Notes under the pieces: generated by a model
Told to the model about the DNA's origin: nothing
Seen by the model: the letters and a program-made list of their open reading frames with translations, nothing else
Database searches by the model: none
NCBI GenBank assembly: GCA_017455945.1
Contig: JAFTLM010000409.1
Location: 1-5,719 of the forward strand
DNA: 5,719 nt
From: Clostridia bacterium
GTDB taxonomy: Bacteria > Bacillota > Clostridia > Oscillospirales > CAG-272
Direction: 5' to 3'
Part shown: one piece after another, positions 1 to 5,598 of the stretch
Layout: every line of letters starts with the position of its first letter
Position numbering within the stretch: position 1 is the stretch's first letter
Position numbers and translations under genes: made by a program

Positions 1-15
1 GCTGCACAAGCCTTG

Positions 16-35
16 TCGCTCACCGCAGTGAGCGA
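16..35. repeat. Perfect 8-bp hairpin, possible end of an upstream transcript
   Basis: TCGCTCAC (16-23) pairs perfectly with GTGAGCGA (28-35) around a CGCA loop. No uridine run follows directly; the first T-rich stretch starts at about 51. It is therefore not a standard Rho-independent terminator, though it could be the end of an operon lying left of the window. The GTGAGCGA arm resembles the TTGTGAGCGA part of the repeat at 248-281, so it may belong to the same repeat family. Confidence 0.4.
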
Positions 36-67
36 AACTTCCCAAACGGCATTTTTCTTTTTGCGAA

Positions 68-105
68 CTTTTTCTTTTTGTGCCTTTTATGGCAAAAAGA
101 AAAAG
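68..105. repeat. A/T-run inverted repeat, minus-oriented copy
   Basis: CTTTTTCTTTTT (68-79) is the exact reverse complement of AAAAAGAAAAAG (94-105). An inner GCC/GGC pair (82-84 with 91-93) closes a TTTTAT loop, with a two-base bulge (GT) on the left. Read on the minus strand, the unit resembles the hairpin at 177-210 with longer A and T runs, and both share the core AAAAGGC, A or G, CAAA. The likeness continues outward to about 47. The two units therefore look like copies of one repeat family lying head to head. Confidence 0.6.
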
Positions 106-176
106 TGGACTAACGGCTTGGATAGCTTTATTTCTGTAGGTTTACAGCGGGTTTGTTAGGCATAATTCGAAACTCC

Positions 177-210
177 GCTTTTCTTTGACACAAAAGGCGC
201 AAAGAAAAGC
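177..210. repeat. Perfect 11-bp inverted repeat, plus-oriented copy
   Basis: GCTTTTCTTTG (177-187) and CAAAGAAAAGC (200-210) are exact reverse complements separated by 12 bases. No T-run follows, so it is not a typical terminator. It resembles the reverse complement of the repeat at 68-105, including the central AAAAGGCGCAAA-type core and a following A-rich stretch ending in CGCCG (223-227). With no genes nearby, a small dispersed palindromic element is the best description. Confidence 0.6.
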
Positions 211-247
211 TCCCAAAAGAAACGCCGAGTGCCTGCGGGCACAACTG

Positions 248-281
248 GTTGCGTAGCAACCTTGTGAGCGAAGCGGGAGGT
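248..281 (+). repeat. Dispersed repeat B, copy 1: GTTGC/GCAAC hairpin plus GTGAGCG tail
   Basis: The unit starts with a 5-bp hairpin, GTTGC-GTA-GCAAC (248-260), followed by a GC-rich tail holding TTGTGAGCG and GCGGG. A very similar sequence lies in inverted orientation at 5599-5631. By my hand alignment, 30 of 34 positions agree, with one indel. Variation in the loop while the stem is kept suggests the hairpin is what is conserved. The unit runs directly into direct repeat A at 279-317. Confidence 0.65.
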
Positions 282-317
282 CGCTTTTTTGCAAAAAGCT
301 CCGCAAAAACCTTTCTG
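279..317 (+). repeat. Direct repeat A, copy 1 (39 bases)
   Basis: This stretch runs from GGTCGCTTTTTT through GCTCCGC to CCTTTCTG. It recurs in the same orientation at 5428-5468. The two copies differ only by one extra A in each of two A-runs, so all other bases are identical. It overlaps the last three bases of repeat B. In this copy CCTTTCTG is followed by GACTTGG, so it cannot form the CTTTC/GAAAG terminator hairpin seen at copy 2. Confidence 0.8.
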
Positions 318-330
318 GACTTGGCGAGTG

Positions 331-360
331 CGAACACACCCCTCGCCGCCAAACTATAAT
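331..360 (+). promoter_or_regulatory. Possible sigma-A promoter for mfd
   Basis: A perfect -10 hexamer, TATAAT, lies at 355-360, 35 bases before the mfd start codon. The -35 side is poor: the best-placed hexamer is CGAACA (331-336) with an 18-base spacer, matching TTGACA at three positions. Transcription would start near 367, giving a leader of about 30 bases that carries the ribosome binding site. An inverted repeat surrounds the weak -35 region: TTGGCG (321-326) pairs with CGCCAA (347-352), or alternatively GGCGAG (323-328) with CTCGCC (342-347). It could be an operator or a chance hairpin. Confidence 0.45.
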
Positions 361-395
361 TTACCTTTTATTCCCCACCCCCGAAAGGAAACCAC

Positions 396-2054
396 ATGAG
401 CATAATTTCCGACGTAATAAGAACCGACAAGGAATACCGCGAGCTGCTGCAATGCACCAAGCTCGCCTTTTCTGCTGTCAAGCCTCTGCGTATCGCCGCG
501 GGCGGTCTTTGCGACGGTGCCGCCGATGCGGCGGTCATCTCGCTTATTGAGGACCTGAAAAAAGAGGGACACAAAACCGCTCTCATCATCTGCCCGGAGG
601 AAAAAGAGTGCGTCCGAACCCGCGACACCCTTGAGCGTTTCGGCTTGAACGCCGCCTTTTACAGCTCACGAGACCTGAACCTTTACAATATAACCGCCTC
701 TCACGACTACGAGCACGAGAGGCTTCGTGTGCTTTTCGGGCTTGCCTCCGGGCTGCTTGACGCGGTGGTCACCACCCCCGATGCGGCTCTGGGCTTCACT
801 ATCCCCCCCGAAGTGCTTTGCGACTACACCTTCAAAATAGATTTCGAAACCGAGATGGACATTGACACCGTAGCGCTCAAGCTTGTAAGAGCAGGCTACG
901 CAAGGGTCGATATGGTTGACACCCCCGGTCAGTTTGCACTCAGAGGCGGAATTATCGACATCGTCCCGCCCTACTGCAAAACGAAGGGCAAGCTCCCCTC
1001 GGGAACCCACCCCTTCAGAATAGAGCTCTTCGGCGACGAGGTGGACAGAATTGCCGCCTTTGACCCCGAAACGCAACGCTTTGTGGCAAACGTGGACTCC
1101 ATAGAGTTCCCTCCCGCAAAGGAAGTCATCCTGACCCCCGAAAAGCTTGGCGAGATAAGCCTTGCCATAGCCACACACTTCAAACGCTCAAAAAACGCCG
1201 ACGCGCAAAACGAAATGGGCAGCGAGCTTGCCGCCATCAAAACCGCGCTTGAAAACGGCGAGACCTACGTAAAATTCGCCGACAAATATCTGTCTTTAGT
1301 GTACCCGGAAAAGGTCAGCCTGCTTGACTATTTTGACAAGCGTTCGCTTGTGGTTCTCCGCTCTGCCAACGCCATTTCCGAACGCATTTCGGGCTTTGAA
1401 TGGCAGACAAATCAGCTTGTCAAGGACCTGCTTGAGGGCGGAACCATAGCCGCAAAATACACCGAATACGCCAAGACCGCCTCGGAGCTTGAGCATTTCC
1501 TCACCGAAAACGTCACGCTCCACCTTGATTCGCTTCTGGGCGGACTTTCGGGAATGAGGCTTGGCGGAATGTTCAGCTTCCGCACCAAGCACGTTGTCAC
1601 CTACGCCGACAAATACGAGCTTCTTATGGAGGACCTGGGAGACTACATCAAAAACGGCTTCCGCACCGTTCTTATCGCGGAAAACGAAACGGCGGCAAAA
1701 AATCTGGCGGGACTTTTGCGCGACAGAGGAATTTCGGCGGCAGCCGAAGTAGAACAGGGTGATTTCACCACCGAGACGCTTGCCGTGGGAACAGTTCTTG
1801 TAAAATGGCGTGAATATCTCCGAGGCTTTGAAATGACAGCCTCGAAATTTGCTGTGCTTACCACCAACCCCGACACGAAAAGCGGAAATCTGGCACTCAG
1901 CAACCGCCTGAAAAGCCGTTCCTCACGCAAGAAAAAGACGCGTTCCATAATGACCGCCGACGAGCTGGAGGTGGGCGATTACGTAGTACACGACGCCTAC
2001 GGAATAGGCATCTACAAAGGTATTGAAAACCTCACAATCGGCGGGGTTTCGTGA
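396..2054 (+). CDS. mfd: Mfd N-terminal fragment (UvrB-like module, D3 and start of the polymerase-binding domain)
   Basis: This frame encodes 552 residues ending at the premature TGA. The start is supported by GAAAGGAA (383-390), with GGA six bases before ATG. Residues about 25-330 form the UvrB-like module (domains 1a, 2 and 1b) that binds UvrA in known Mfd proteins. Its hallmarks are GQFALRGGIIDIVPP (178-192) and PFRIELFGDEVDRIAAFD (206-223). The following region to about 505 corresponds to domain 3, and a basic linker (KSRSSRKKKTR, 506-516) leads into the polymerase-interacting domain. That domain begins with ELEVGDYVVHDAYGIGIYKG (523-542) and is cut after GGVS (549-552). If translated alone, the product would lack the rest of the polymerase-binding fold and the whole motor. 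It could still carry the UvrA-binding surface, so it might be inert or might titrate UvrA (inference). Confidence 0.85.
   Translation: MSIISDVIRTDKEYRELLQCTKLAFSAVKPLRIAAGGLCDGAADAAVISLIEDLKKEGHKTALIICPEEKECVRTRDTLERFGLNAAFYSSRDLNLYNITASHDYEHERLRVLFGLASGLLDAVVTTPDAALGFTIPPEVLCDYTFKIDFETEMDIDTVALKLVRAGYARVDMVDTPGQFALRGGIIDIVPPYCKTKGKLPSGTHPFRIELFGDEVDRIAAFDPETQRFVANVDSIEFPPAKEVILTPEKLGEISLAIATHFKRSKNADAQNEMGSELAAIKTALENGETYVKFADKYLSLVYPEKVSLLDYFDKRSLVVLRSANAISERISGFEWQTNQLVKDLLEGGTIAAKYTEYAKTASELEHFLTENVTLHLDSLLGGLSGMRLGGMFSFRTKHVVTYADKYELLMEDLGDYIKNGFRTVLIAENETAAKNLAGLLRDRGISAAAEVEQGDFTTETLAVGTVLVKWREYLRGFEMTASKFAVLTTNPDTKSGNLALSNRLKSRSSRKKKTRSIMTADELEVGDYVVHDAYGIGIYKGIENLTIGGVS
2052..2054 (+). 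other. mfd: In-frame TGA codon interrupting mfd
   Basis: Codon 553 reads TGA between TCG (Ser) and GAC (Asp), in the loop before the DYISIQYAG strand of the polymerase-interacting domain. As I recall the family, this position is variable and polar or small (Lys in Bacillus, Gly in E. coli, Arg or Lys in many Clostridia). A single change from CGA, AGA or GGA would give TGA. Cys is not expected here and I see no selenocysteine-type hairpin just downstream, so selenocysteine insertion is unlikely. The base after the stop is G, which is not a typical leaky-stop context. Confidence 0.9.
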
Positions 2055-2117
2055 GACTACATCAGCATCCAGTACGCGGGAAGCGACAAGCTTTTCCTGC
2101 CCACCGAAAAGCTGGAT

Positions 2118-3971
2118 ATGGTATCAAAATACATCGGTGCCCGCAGTGAGGACGGCATTGTAAAGCTGTCCAAATTCAGCGGCGGCGATTGGAACCGAGC
2201 CAAAACCAAAGCCAAGGCGGCGGTAAAGGACATCGCCAAGGACCTTATCAAGCTCTACGCCGAGCGTATGAGACGCGAGGGCTTCGCCTTCCCCGAGGAC
2301 GACGACCTTCAGCTTGATTTTGACAACGCCTTCCTCTACGACGAGACCTCGGCACAGCTTGACGCCATCGAGGACATCAAGGAAGACATGATGAAGCCCA
2401 CACCTATGGACAGACTTCTCTGCGGAGACGTGGGCTACGGCAAGACCGAGGTGGCTTTCAGAGCCGCCTACAAAGCGGTGCTTGGCGGAAAACAGGTGGC
2501 AATTCTCGTACCCACCACCATTTTAGCAATGCAACACTACCAGACGGCAATGAGCCGTATGCGCGGCTTCGGCGTGGAGATAGATATGGTTTCACGCTTC
2601 CGCACACCAAAAGAAATCGCACACTCACTCCGCAAGCTGGCACGCGGAGAAACCGACATTATCATCGGTACTCACCGCCTTATCTCCAAGGACGTGGAGT
2701 TCAAGGACCTGGGCTTGCTTATCGTGGACGAGGAACAGCGTTTTGGCGTTACCCAAAAGGAAAAGCTTAAACAGCTTGCGGGCAACATAGACGTGCTGAC
2801 CCTCACCGCCACCCCCATTCCCAGAACTCTCAATATGGCAATGGGCGGAATCCGCGACATTTCGGTGCTTGACGAGGCACCCACCGACCGACTTCCCGTA
2901 CAGACCTACGTGCTCGAGGACGACGAGCTTATAATTATGGAGGCGATAAAGCGAGAGCTTCGCCGAGGCGGTCAGGTGTTCTATATGCACAATTTCATCG
3001 ACACCATAACAAGCGTGGCGGCACGCGTGCAGAACGCAATTCCCGACGCGAAAATAAAGATAGCCCACGGCAAAATGGAACGCGAACAGCTTGAGGACAT
3101 CTGGAACTCGATGCTGACGGGCGAAACCGACATTCTCATCAGCACAAGCATTATCGAAACGGGTATCGATATCCCCAACGCCAACACGCTCATAGTTGAC
3201 AACGCCCACAGGCTTGGACTTTCACAGCTTCACCAGCTCCGAGGCCGCGTGGGACGTTCCTCTCGCAGAGCCTATGCGTATTTCACCTACCCACAGAATA
3301 TGGCACTGACCGAAATATCCCAAAAACGCCTTGAGGCGGTGCGTGATTACGCCGAATTCGGTGCGGGCTTCAAGATAGCTATGCGCGACCTGGAGCTGAG
3401 AGGTGCGGGAAACCTTCTCGGCTCACAGCAGCACGGACACCTTGACGCGGTAGGCTACGACCTCTACATTCGACTTCTGAATGAGGCGGTGCTTGAGGAA
3501 AAGGGCATCACCCCTCAAAAGGAAGCGGAATGTAAGGTTTCGCTGGCTTATGACGCCTATCTGCCCGACAAATACGTGAAAAACTCGGCTCAGAGAATGG
3601 CTCTTTACAAGCGAATAGCCCTCATCCGTAACGAGGACGACTACTACGACATCGTAGACGAGCTTATCGACCGTTACGGCGAACTCCCGAAGGCGGCAAG
3701 AAACCTTCTTCTCATCGCCCTCATACGCGGAAACGCCATCTCCTGCGGTATCGAGGAGGTATCAGGCGAGGGGCAGACGGTAAACCTGTACCCCTCACAC
3801 ATCGACATCGACGTATGGATGCAGCTTGCCGACGAGTTTGCAGGAGCTCTCAAGCTGATAATGACCTCACGCCCCCATATAGCGCTTGCACTGAAAAACA
3901 ACCCCAAGCCCCTGGAGTATATTAACAAAATATTTGAAAAATATCTTGAATTTGCTCAAAAAGAGGAGTAG
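2118..3971 (+). CDS. mfd: Mfd C-terminal fragment (RecG-like translocase and D7)
   Basis: Continuing in frame after the TGA, the first ATG is at 2118 and gives 617 residues. Numbered on the whole gene, the motor has Walker A GDVGYGKTE (677-685, Lys683), the DEEQ box (778-781), TATPIPRT (804-811), STSIIETGIDIPN (916-928) and the arginine-finger motif QLRGRVGR (947-954). The translocation-in-RecG (TRG) region follows at about 985-1015 (FGAGFKIAMRDLELRGAGN), then the C-terminal domain 7, which masks the UvrA-binding site in intact Mfd. All appear normal. ATG 2118 lacks a good ribosome binding site: the only GGA sits one base away. A better match is AAGGA (2379-2383), seven bases before ATG 2391, but that start would remove the first helicase segment. 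Independent expression as a functional motor is therefore doubtful. The TAG stop overlaps the next gene's promoter. Confidence 0.85.
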   Translation: MVSKYIGARSEDGIVKLSKFSGGDWNRAKTKAKAAVKDIAKDLIKLYAERMRREGFAFPEDDDLQLDFDNAFLYDETSAQLDAIEDIKEDMMKPTPMDRLLCGDVGYGKTEVAFRAAYKAVLGGKQVAILVPTTILAMQHYQTAMSRMRGFGVEIDMVSRFRTPKEIAHSLRKLARGETDIIIGTHRLISKDVEFKDLGLLIVDEEQRFGVTQKEKLKQLAGNIDVLTLTATPIPRTLNMAMGGIRDISVLDEAPTDRLPVQTYVLEDDELIIMEAIKRELRRGGQVFYMHNFIDTITSVAARVQNAIPDAKIKIAHGKMEREQLEDIWNSMLTGETDILISTSIIETGIDIPNANTLIVDNAHRLGLSQLHQLRGRVGRSSRRAYAYFTYPQNMALTEISQKRLEAVRDYAEFGAGFKIAMRDLELRGAGNLLGSQQHGHLDAVGYDLYIRLLNEAVLEEKGITPQKEAECKVSLAYDAYLPDKYVKNSAQRMALYKRIALIRNEDDYYDIVDELIDRYGELPKAARNLLLIALIRGNAISCGIEEVSGEGQTVNLYPSHIDIDVWMQLADEFAGALKLIMTSRPHIALALKNNPKPLEYINKIFEKYLEFAQKEE

Positions 3972-3997
3972 ACAAATCACCGAGTAGGGTGTATAAT
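3969..3997 (+). promoter_or_regulatory. Sigma-A promoter for the foldase lipoprotein, overlapping the mfd stop codon
   Basis: TAGACA (3969-3974) matches the -35 consensus TTGACA at five of six positions. It is followed after exactly 17 bases by a perfect TATAAT (3992-3997). The first three bases of the -35 box are the mfd TAG stop codon. Transcription would start near 4004, leaving a leader of about 46 bases. The lipoprotein gene can therefore be transcribed independently of mfd, although I see no terminator between the genes, so read-through from mfd is also possible. Confidence 0.8.
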
Positions 3998-4022
3998 AAA
4001 AGCAACGTTATAAAATTGACCA

Positions 4023-4044
4023 ATCCTACGAAAAAGAAAAGGAT
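4023..4044 (+). promoter_or_regulatory. Ribosome binding site within a small inverted repeat
   Basis: AGGA (4040-4043) lies seven bases before the ATG at 4051 and is the ribosome binding site that fixes this start. ATCCT (4023-4027) is the exact reverse complement of AGGAT (4040-4044), with a 12-base A-rich loop. A hairpin would hide the binding site, but five pairs are weak. A regulatory role is only a possibility. Confidence 0.4.
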
Positions 4045-4050
4045 ACAAAA

Positions 4051-5409
4051 ATGAAAAACAAATTTTTAAAATCGGCTCTCTGCACGCTTCTCGCCCTGGT
4101 TTTGCTGTTTTCCTGCATTTCCTGCGGCAAAAACGAGGAGGAAAGCCGCCTGAAAACCCCTGACGGAATTGCGGTAAAGGACGCCGACTCGCTTATGGAG
4201 TCGGGCGGGCTCTCGTTGCCAATGGGGGTATACAAGCTTATGCTCTCTATCCAAAAGGGAAATATGGCGTATTTCATCAATCTCCACTACGGAAGCCACG
4301 ACAGTGCGGCGTTCTGGGACACGATAATCAAATCCCCCCTCACCACCGCCGACCAATACTACACCGAGGCTATCGAAAACAAGGCGAAGTCGCTTCTGGC
4401 GTCGGCTCTGCTCTTTGAAGAACTGGGGCTTTCGCTCCCCTCCTCCGTCACAAGTCAGATAGACAGCGAAATGGAGGCTCTTGTAAACGAGTTCGGTGCG
4501 GGCAAAAAAAGCGTTCTTGAGAACACCCTCAAGGAATACGGCTTTACCTACGACAACATAAAGAGCTACAAGCATCTGGCGGCAATGTCCGAGTACGCCT
4601 CAAATTCGCTCTACGGAAGCGACGCCTCAAAGATAGGCTCCGACATCAAGCAAAAGTATCTTGAGGACAATTATTTTGCATACCGACAGATATTCCTCTC
4701 AAATCAGTATCTCGTCTACAAAACCGACGCTAACGGCGATATTATTTATTACGACGGAAACGGAAACGTGGCGTACGACGTGATAAACGGCTCACCCAAA
4801 GTGGGAAGCGACGGAAAATTCGTCTACTACACCGAGGACGGCAAGATAGCCTACGACACAAAAAGCGGACTTCCCTCCCCCGTGTACGACGAGGACGGAT
4901 ATCAGAAAACCGAAGAATACAGCTACGAGCAGATATTGAAGCGAATCGAGCTTGCGGGCGAGCTTATGGAGCTCGGTGCAGGCAGTGAGGAAATGTTTGA
5001 GTCGCTTGTCTCGGCTTACGGCGAGGACGGCATATCGCAAAAAATCACCACCTACGTGGCAGGCAACATCAGCTATTCAAGTATGGGCGATTCGCAGAGT
5101 TACGAATTTCTCGACGCGGTGGTGCTTAAGCTTGCGGAAATGGAAGTTGGCGAGCTGACGCTTATTCAGGACGAAAGCGGACTTCACATAATCAGAAAAT
5201 ACGCCCTTGAAGAGGGTGCCTACGCAAACAAGAATTATTCGGGCTGGTTTGTGGACAAAACGTATGGAGTGTACGACTTCAACGAAAACCTCAAATACGA
5301 TCTTTTCAACGAGGCACTTGAACCCTACCGCGAAAAGATAGAGGTAAACGAAGAGCTTCTCGCCTCCGAAACCCTGAAAACCGCAAAACCGAATTACTAT
5401 TATCATTGA
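4051..5409 (+). CDS. PrsA/SurA-like parvulin foldase lipoprotein
   Basis: A 452-residue exported protein. The N-terminus is a lipoprotein signal: Lys-rich start (MKNKFLK), hydrophobic stretch 8-20, then two candidate lipidated cysteines. Cys22 sits in LFSC and Cys25 in CISC followed by Gly, and neither is a perfect lipobox. The mature protein would be anchored outside the membrane. Residues about 45-200 are helical and resemble the SurA/PrsA chaperone region, with LLFEELGLSLP (121-130) and LKEYGFTYDNIKSY (160-173). A parvulin-like (peptidyl-prolyl isomerase) fold appears to start at YRQIFLS (211-217). It resumes at FLDAVVLKLAEMEVGEL (353-369) and ends with SGLHIIRKY (376-384), where His379 fits the family's C-terminal histidine. 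The first histidine of the usual HIL motif is replaced by Gln213, so catalysis is uncertain and chaperone activity is more likely. Between these halves lies a repeated Tyr/Gly/Asp insert. Likely role: folding of secreted proteins. The family call is good; the exact subfamily is unsure. Confidence 0.75.
   Translation: MKNKFLKSALCTLLALVLLFSCISCGKNEEESRLKTPDGIAVKDADSLMESGGLSLPMGVYKLMLSIQKGNMAYFINLHYGSHDSAAFWDTIIKSPLTTADQYYTEAIENKAKSLLASALLFEELGLSLPSSVTSQIDSEMEALVNEFGAGKKSVLENTLKEYGFTYDNIKSYKHLAAMSEYASNSLYGSDASKIGSDIKQKYLEDNYFAYRQIFLSNQYLVYKTDANGDIIYYDGNGNVAYDVINGSPKVGSDGKFVYYTEDGKIAYDTKSGLPSPVYDEDGYQKTEEYSYEQILKRIELAGELMELGAGSEEMFESLVSAYGEDGISQKITTYVAGNISYSSMGDSQSYEFLDAVVLKLAEMEVGELTLIQDESGLHIIRKYALEEGAYANKNYSGWFVDKTYGVYDFNENLKYDLFNEALEPYREKIEVNEELLASETLKTAKPNYYYH
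4729..4875 (+). repeat. Tandem protein repeat inside the parvulin-like domain
   Basis: Residues 227-249 and 253-275 of the lipoprotein are two copies of a unit with a 26-residue period. The pattern is G-x-x-x-YY-x-x-x-G-x-x-AYD-x-x-x-G-x-P. Nine of 23 aligned residues are identical and most of the others are similar (for example Ile/Val and Asn/Asp). A partial third unit, VYDEDGY, follows at 278-284. The units look like short beta-hairpins joined by Asp/Asn-Gly turns. At the DNA level the copies have diverged, so the duplication is old and kept by selection on the protein rather than a fresh expansion. Confidence 0.65.
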
Positions 5410-5427
5410 TGAAAAAACGGGGGAACG

Positions 5428-5468
5428 GGTCGCTTTTTTGCAAAAAAGCTCCGCAAAAAACCTTTCTG
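5428..5468 (+). repeat. Direct repeat A, copy 2 (41 bases)
   Basis: This is the same sequence as 279-317, in the same orientation, with six instead of five A residues in each of two A-runs. The extra A makes the inner part (5432-5449) a perfect 18-base palindrome, GCTTTTTTGCAAAAAAGC, which is imperfect in copy 1. It begins 18 bases after the lipoprotein stop codon and supplies the left half of a terminator-like hairpin. Confidence 0.8.
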
Positions 5469-5482
5469 ATGAAAGTTTTTTT
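5455..5482 (+). terminator. Probable Rho-independent terminator of the lipoprotein gene
   Basis: CTTTC (5462-5466) and GAAAG (5471-5475) form a stem around the loop TGAT, followed at once by seven T residues (5476-5482). The A-run at 5455-5460 can extend the pairing with the T-run past one C/T mismatch, so the structure could work on both strands. The stem is short and low in GC, which lowers confidence. Its position 46 bases after the stop codon fits a gene-end terminator. Confidence 0.55.
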
Positions 5483-5505
5483 GATTGTTTTGTGCGTTGC
5501 CGTTC

Positions 5506-5530
5506 ACTCGTCGGCTGAACACCGACGAGT
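5506..5530. terminator. Strong 9-bp hairpin, possible second terminator
   Basis: ACTCGTCGG (5506-5514) pairs perfectly with CCGACGAGT (5522-5530) around a seven-base loop. Only a short, broken T-rich stretch (TTGTTGGG) follows on the plus strand, so it is a weak terminator by sequence. It may be a back-up stop, an RNA-stabilising 3' structure, or part of the dispersed repeat material here. Confidence 0.4.
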
Positions 5531-5598
5531 TTGTTGGGCTAATGATTGGGTGCTTTAGATTGCTGTCGGAGCGTACTACCGCAGGCGGCTGGGGACTC

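Larger units (their letters stand above)
1..395. other. Non-coding, repeat-rich region upstream of mfd
   Basis: I see no convincing gene here. The stretch is dominated by A/T-run inverted repeats, small GC-rich hairpins and pieces of dispersed repeats that recur after position 5410. Short frames can be read on both strands, but they run straight through the hairpins and encode low-complexity Lys/Phe-rich or Arg/Ser-rich peptides with no ribosome binding site, so they are more likely repeat artefacts. Three small hairpins are packed at 229-260: GTGCC/GGCAC, then CAAC/GTTG, then GTTGC/GCAAC. They share bases, so they are mutually exclusive pairings. Only the last 40 or so bases look like a conventional promoter and leader for mfd. 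Confidence 0.7.
396..3971 (+). pseudogene. mfd: mfd, transcription-repair coupling factor, interrupted by one in-frame TGA
   Basis: Taken as one unit this is a complete Mfd gene of 1191 codons plus a TAG stop, close to the usual family length (1148 residues in E. coli). Mfd is a cytoplasmic ATP-driven DNA translocase. It binds RNA polymerase stalled at a lesion, pushes it off the template and recruits UvrA to start nucleotide excision repair. The reading frame is unchanged from 396 to 3971 except for TGA at codon 553. Protein similarity to Mfd continues without a gap across it (IGGVS, stop, DYISIQYAG), so no bases seem lost or gained. I see no second lesion and the downstream helicase motifs are intact, so any inactivation would be very recent. 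Alternatives are a base-calling error or UGA readthrough. TGG is used for Trp elsewhere in the gene and TGA ends the next gene, which argues against a reassigned code. Confidence 0.85.

Noticed and set aside
1..165. Open frame from the window edge to TAG at 163-165 as the end of an upstream gene
   Set aside because: The frame passes through two hairpins and encodes low-complexity Phe/Lys-rich sequence resembling no family I recognise. It is better explained as repeat sequence.
1..317. CRISPR array or tandem-repeat array
   Set aside because: The repeated units are not evenly spaced, differ in orientation, and lack unique spacers of constant length. No cas-like gene is present.
128..352. Minus-strand frame of 74 codons before mfd
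   Set aside because: It covers repeats A and B and the 177-210 hairpin and overlaps the likely mfd promoter. It has no ribosome binding site and its composition follows the repeats.
666..1178. Minus-strand frame of 170 codons inside mfd, and similar long antisense frames at 2625-3209 and 4066-4575
   Set aside because: These are shadows of strongly coding plus-strand genes. The sense strand has clear family motifs and the antisense peptides do not.
2052..2054. TGA as selenocysteine or as a reassigned Trp/Gly codon
   Set aside because: The Mfd family does not use Cys or selenocysteine here and no obvious selenocysteine insertion hairpin follows. Trp is encoded by TGG elsewhere in the gene, and TGA closes the lipoprotein gene at its expected C-terminus.
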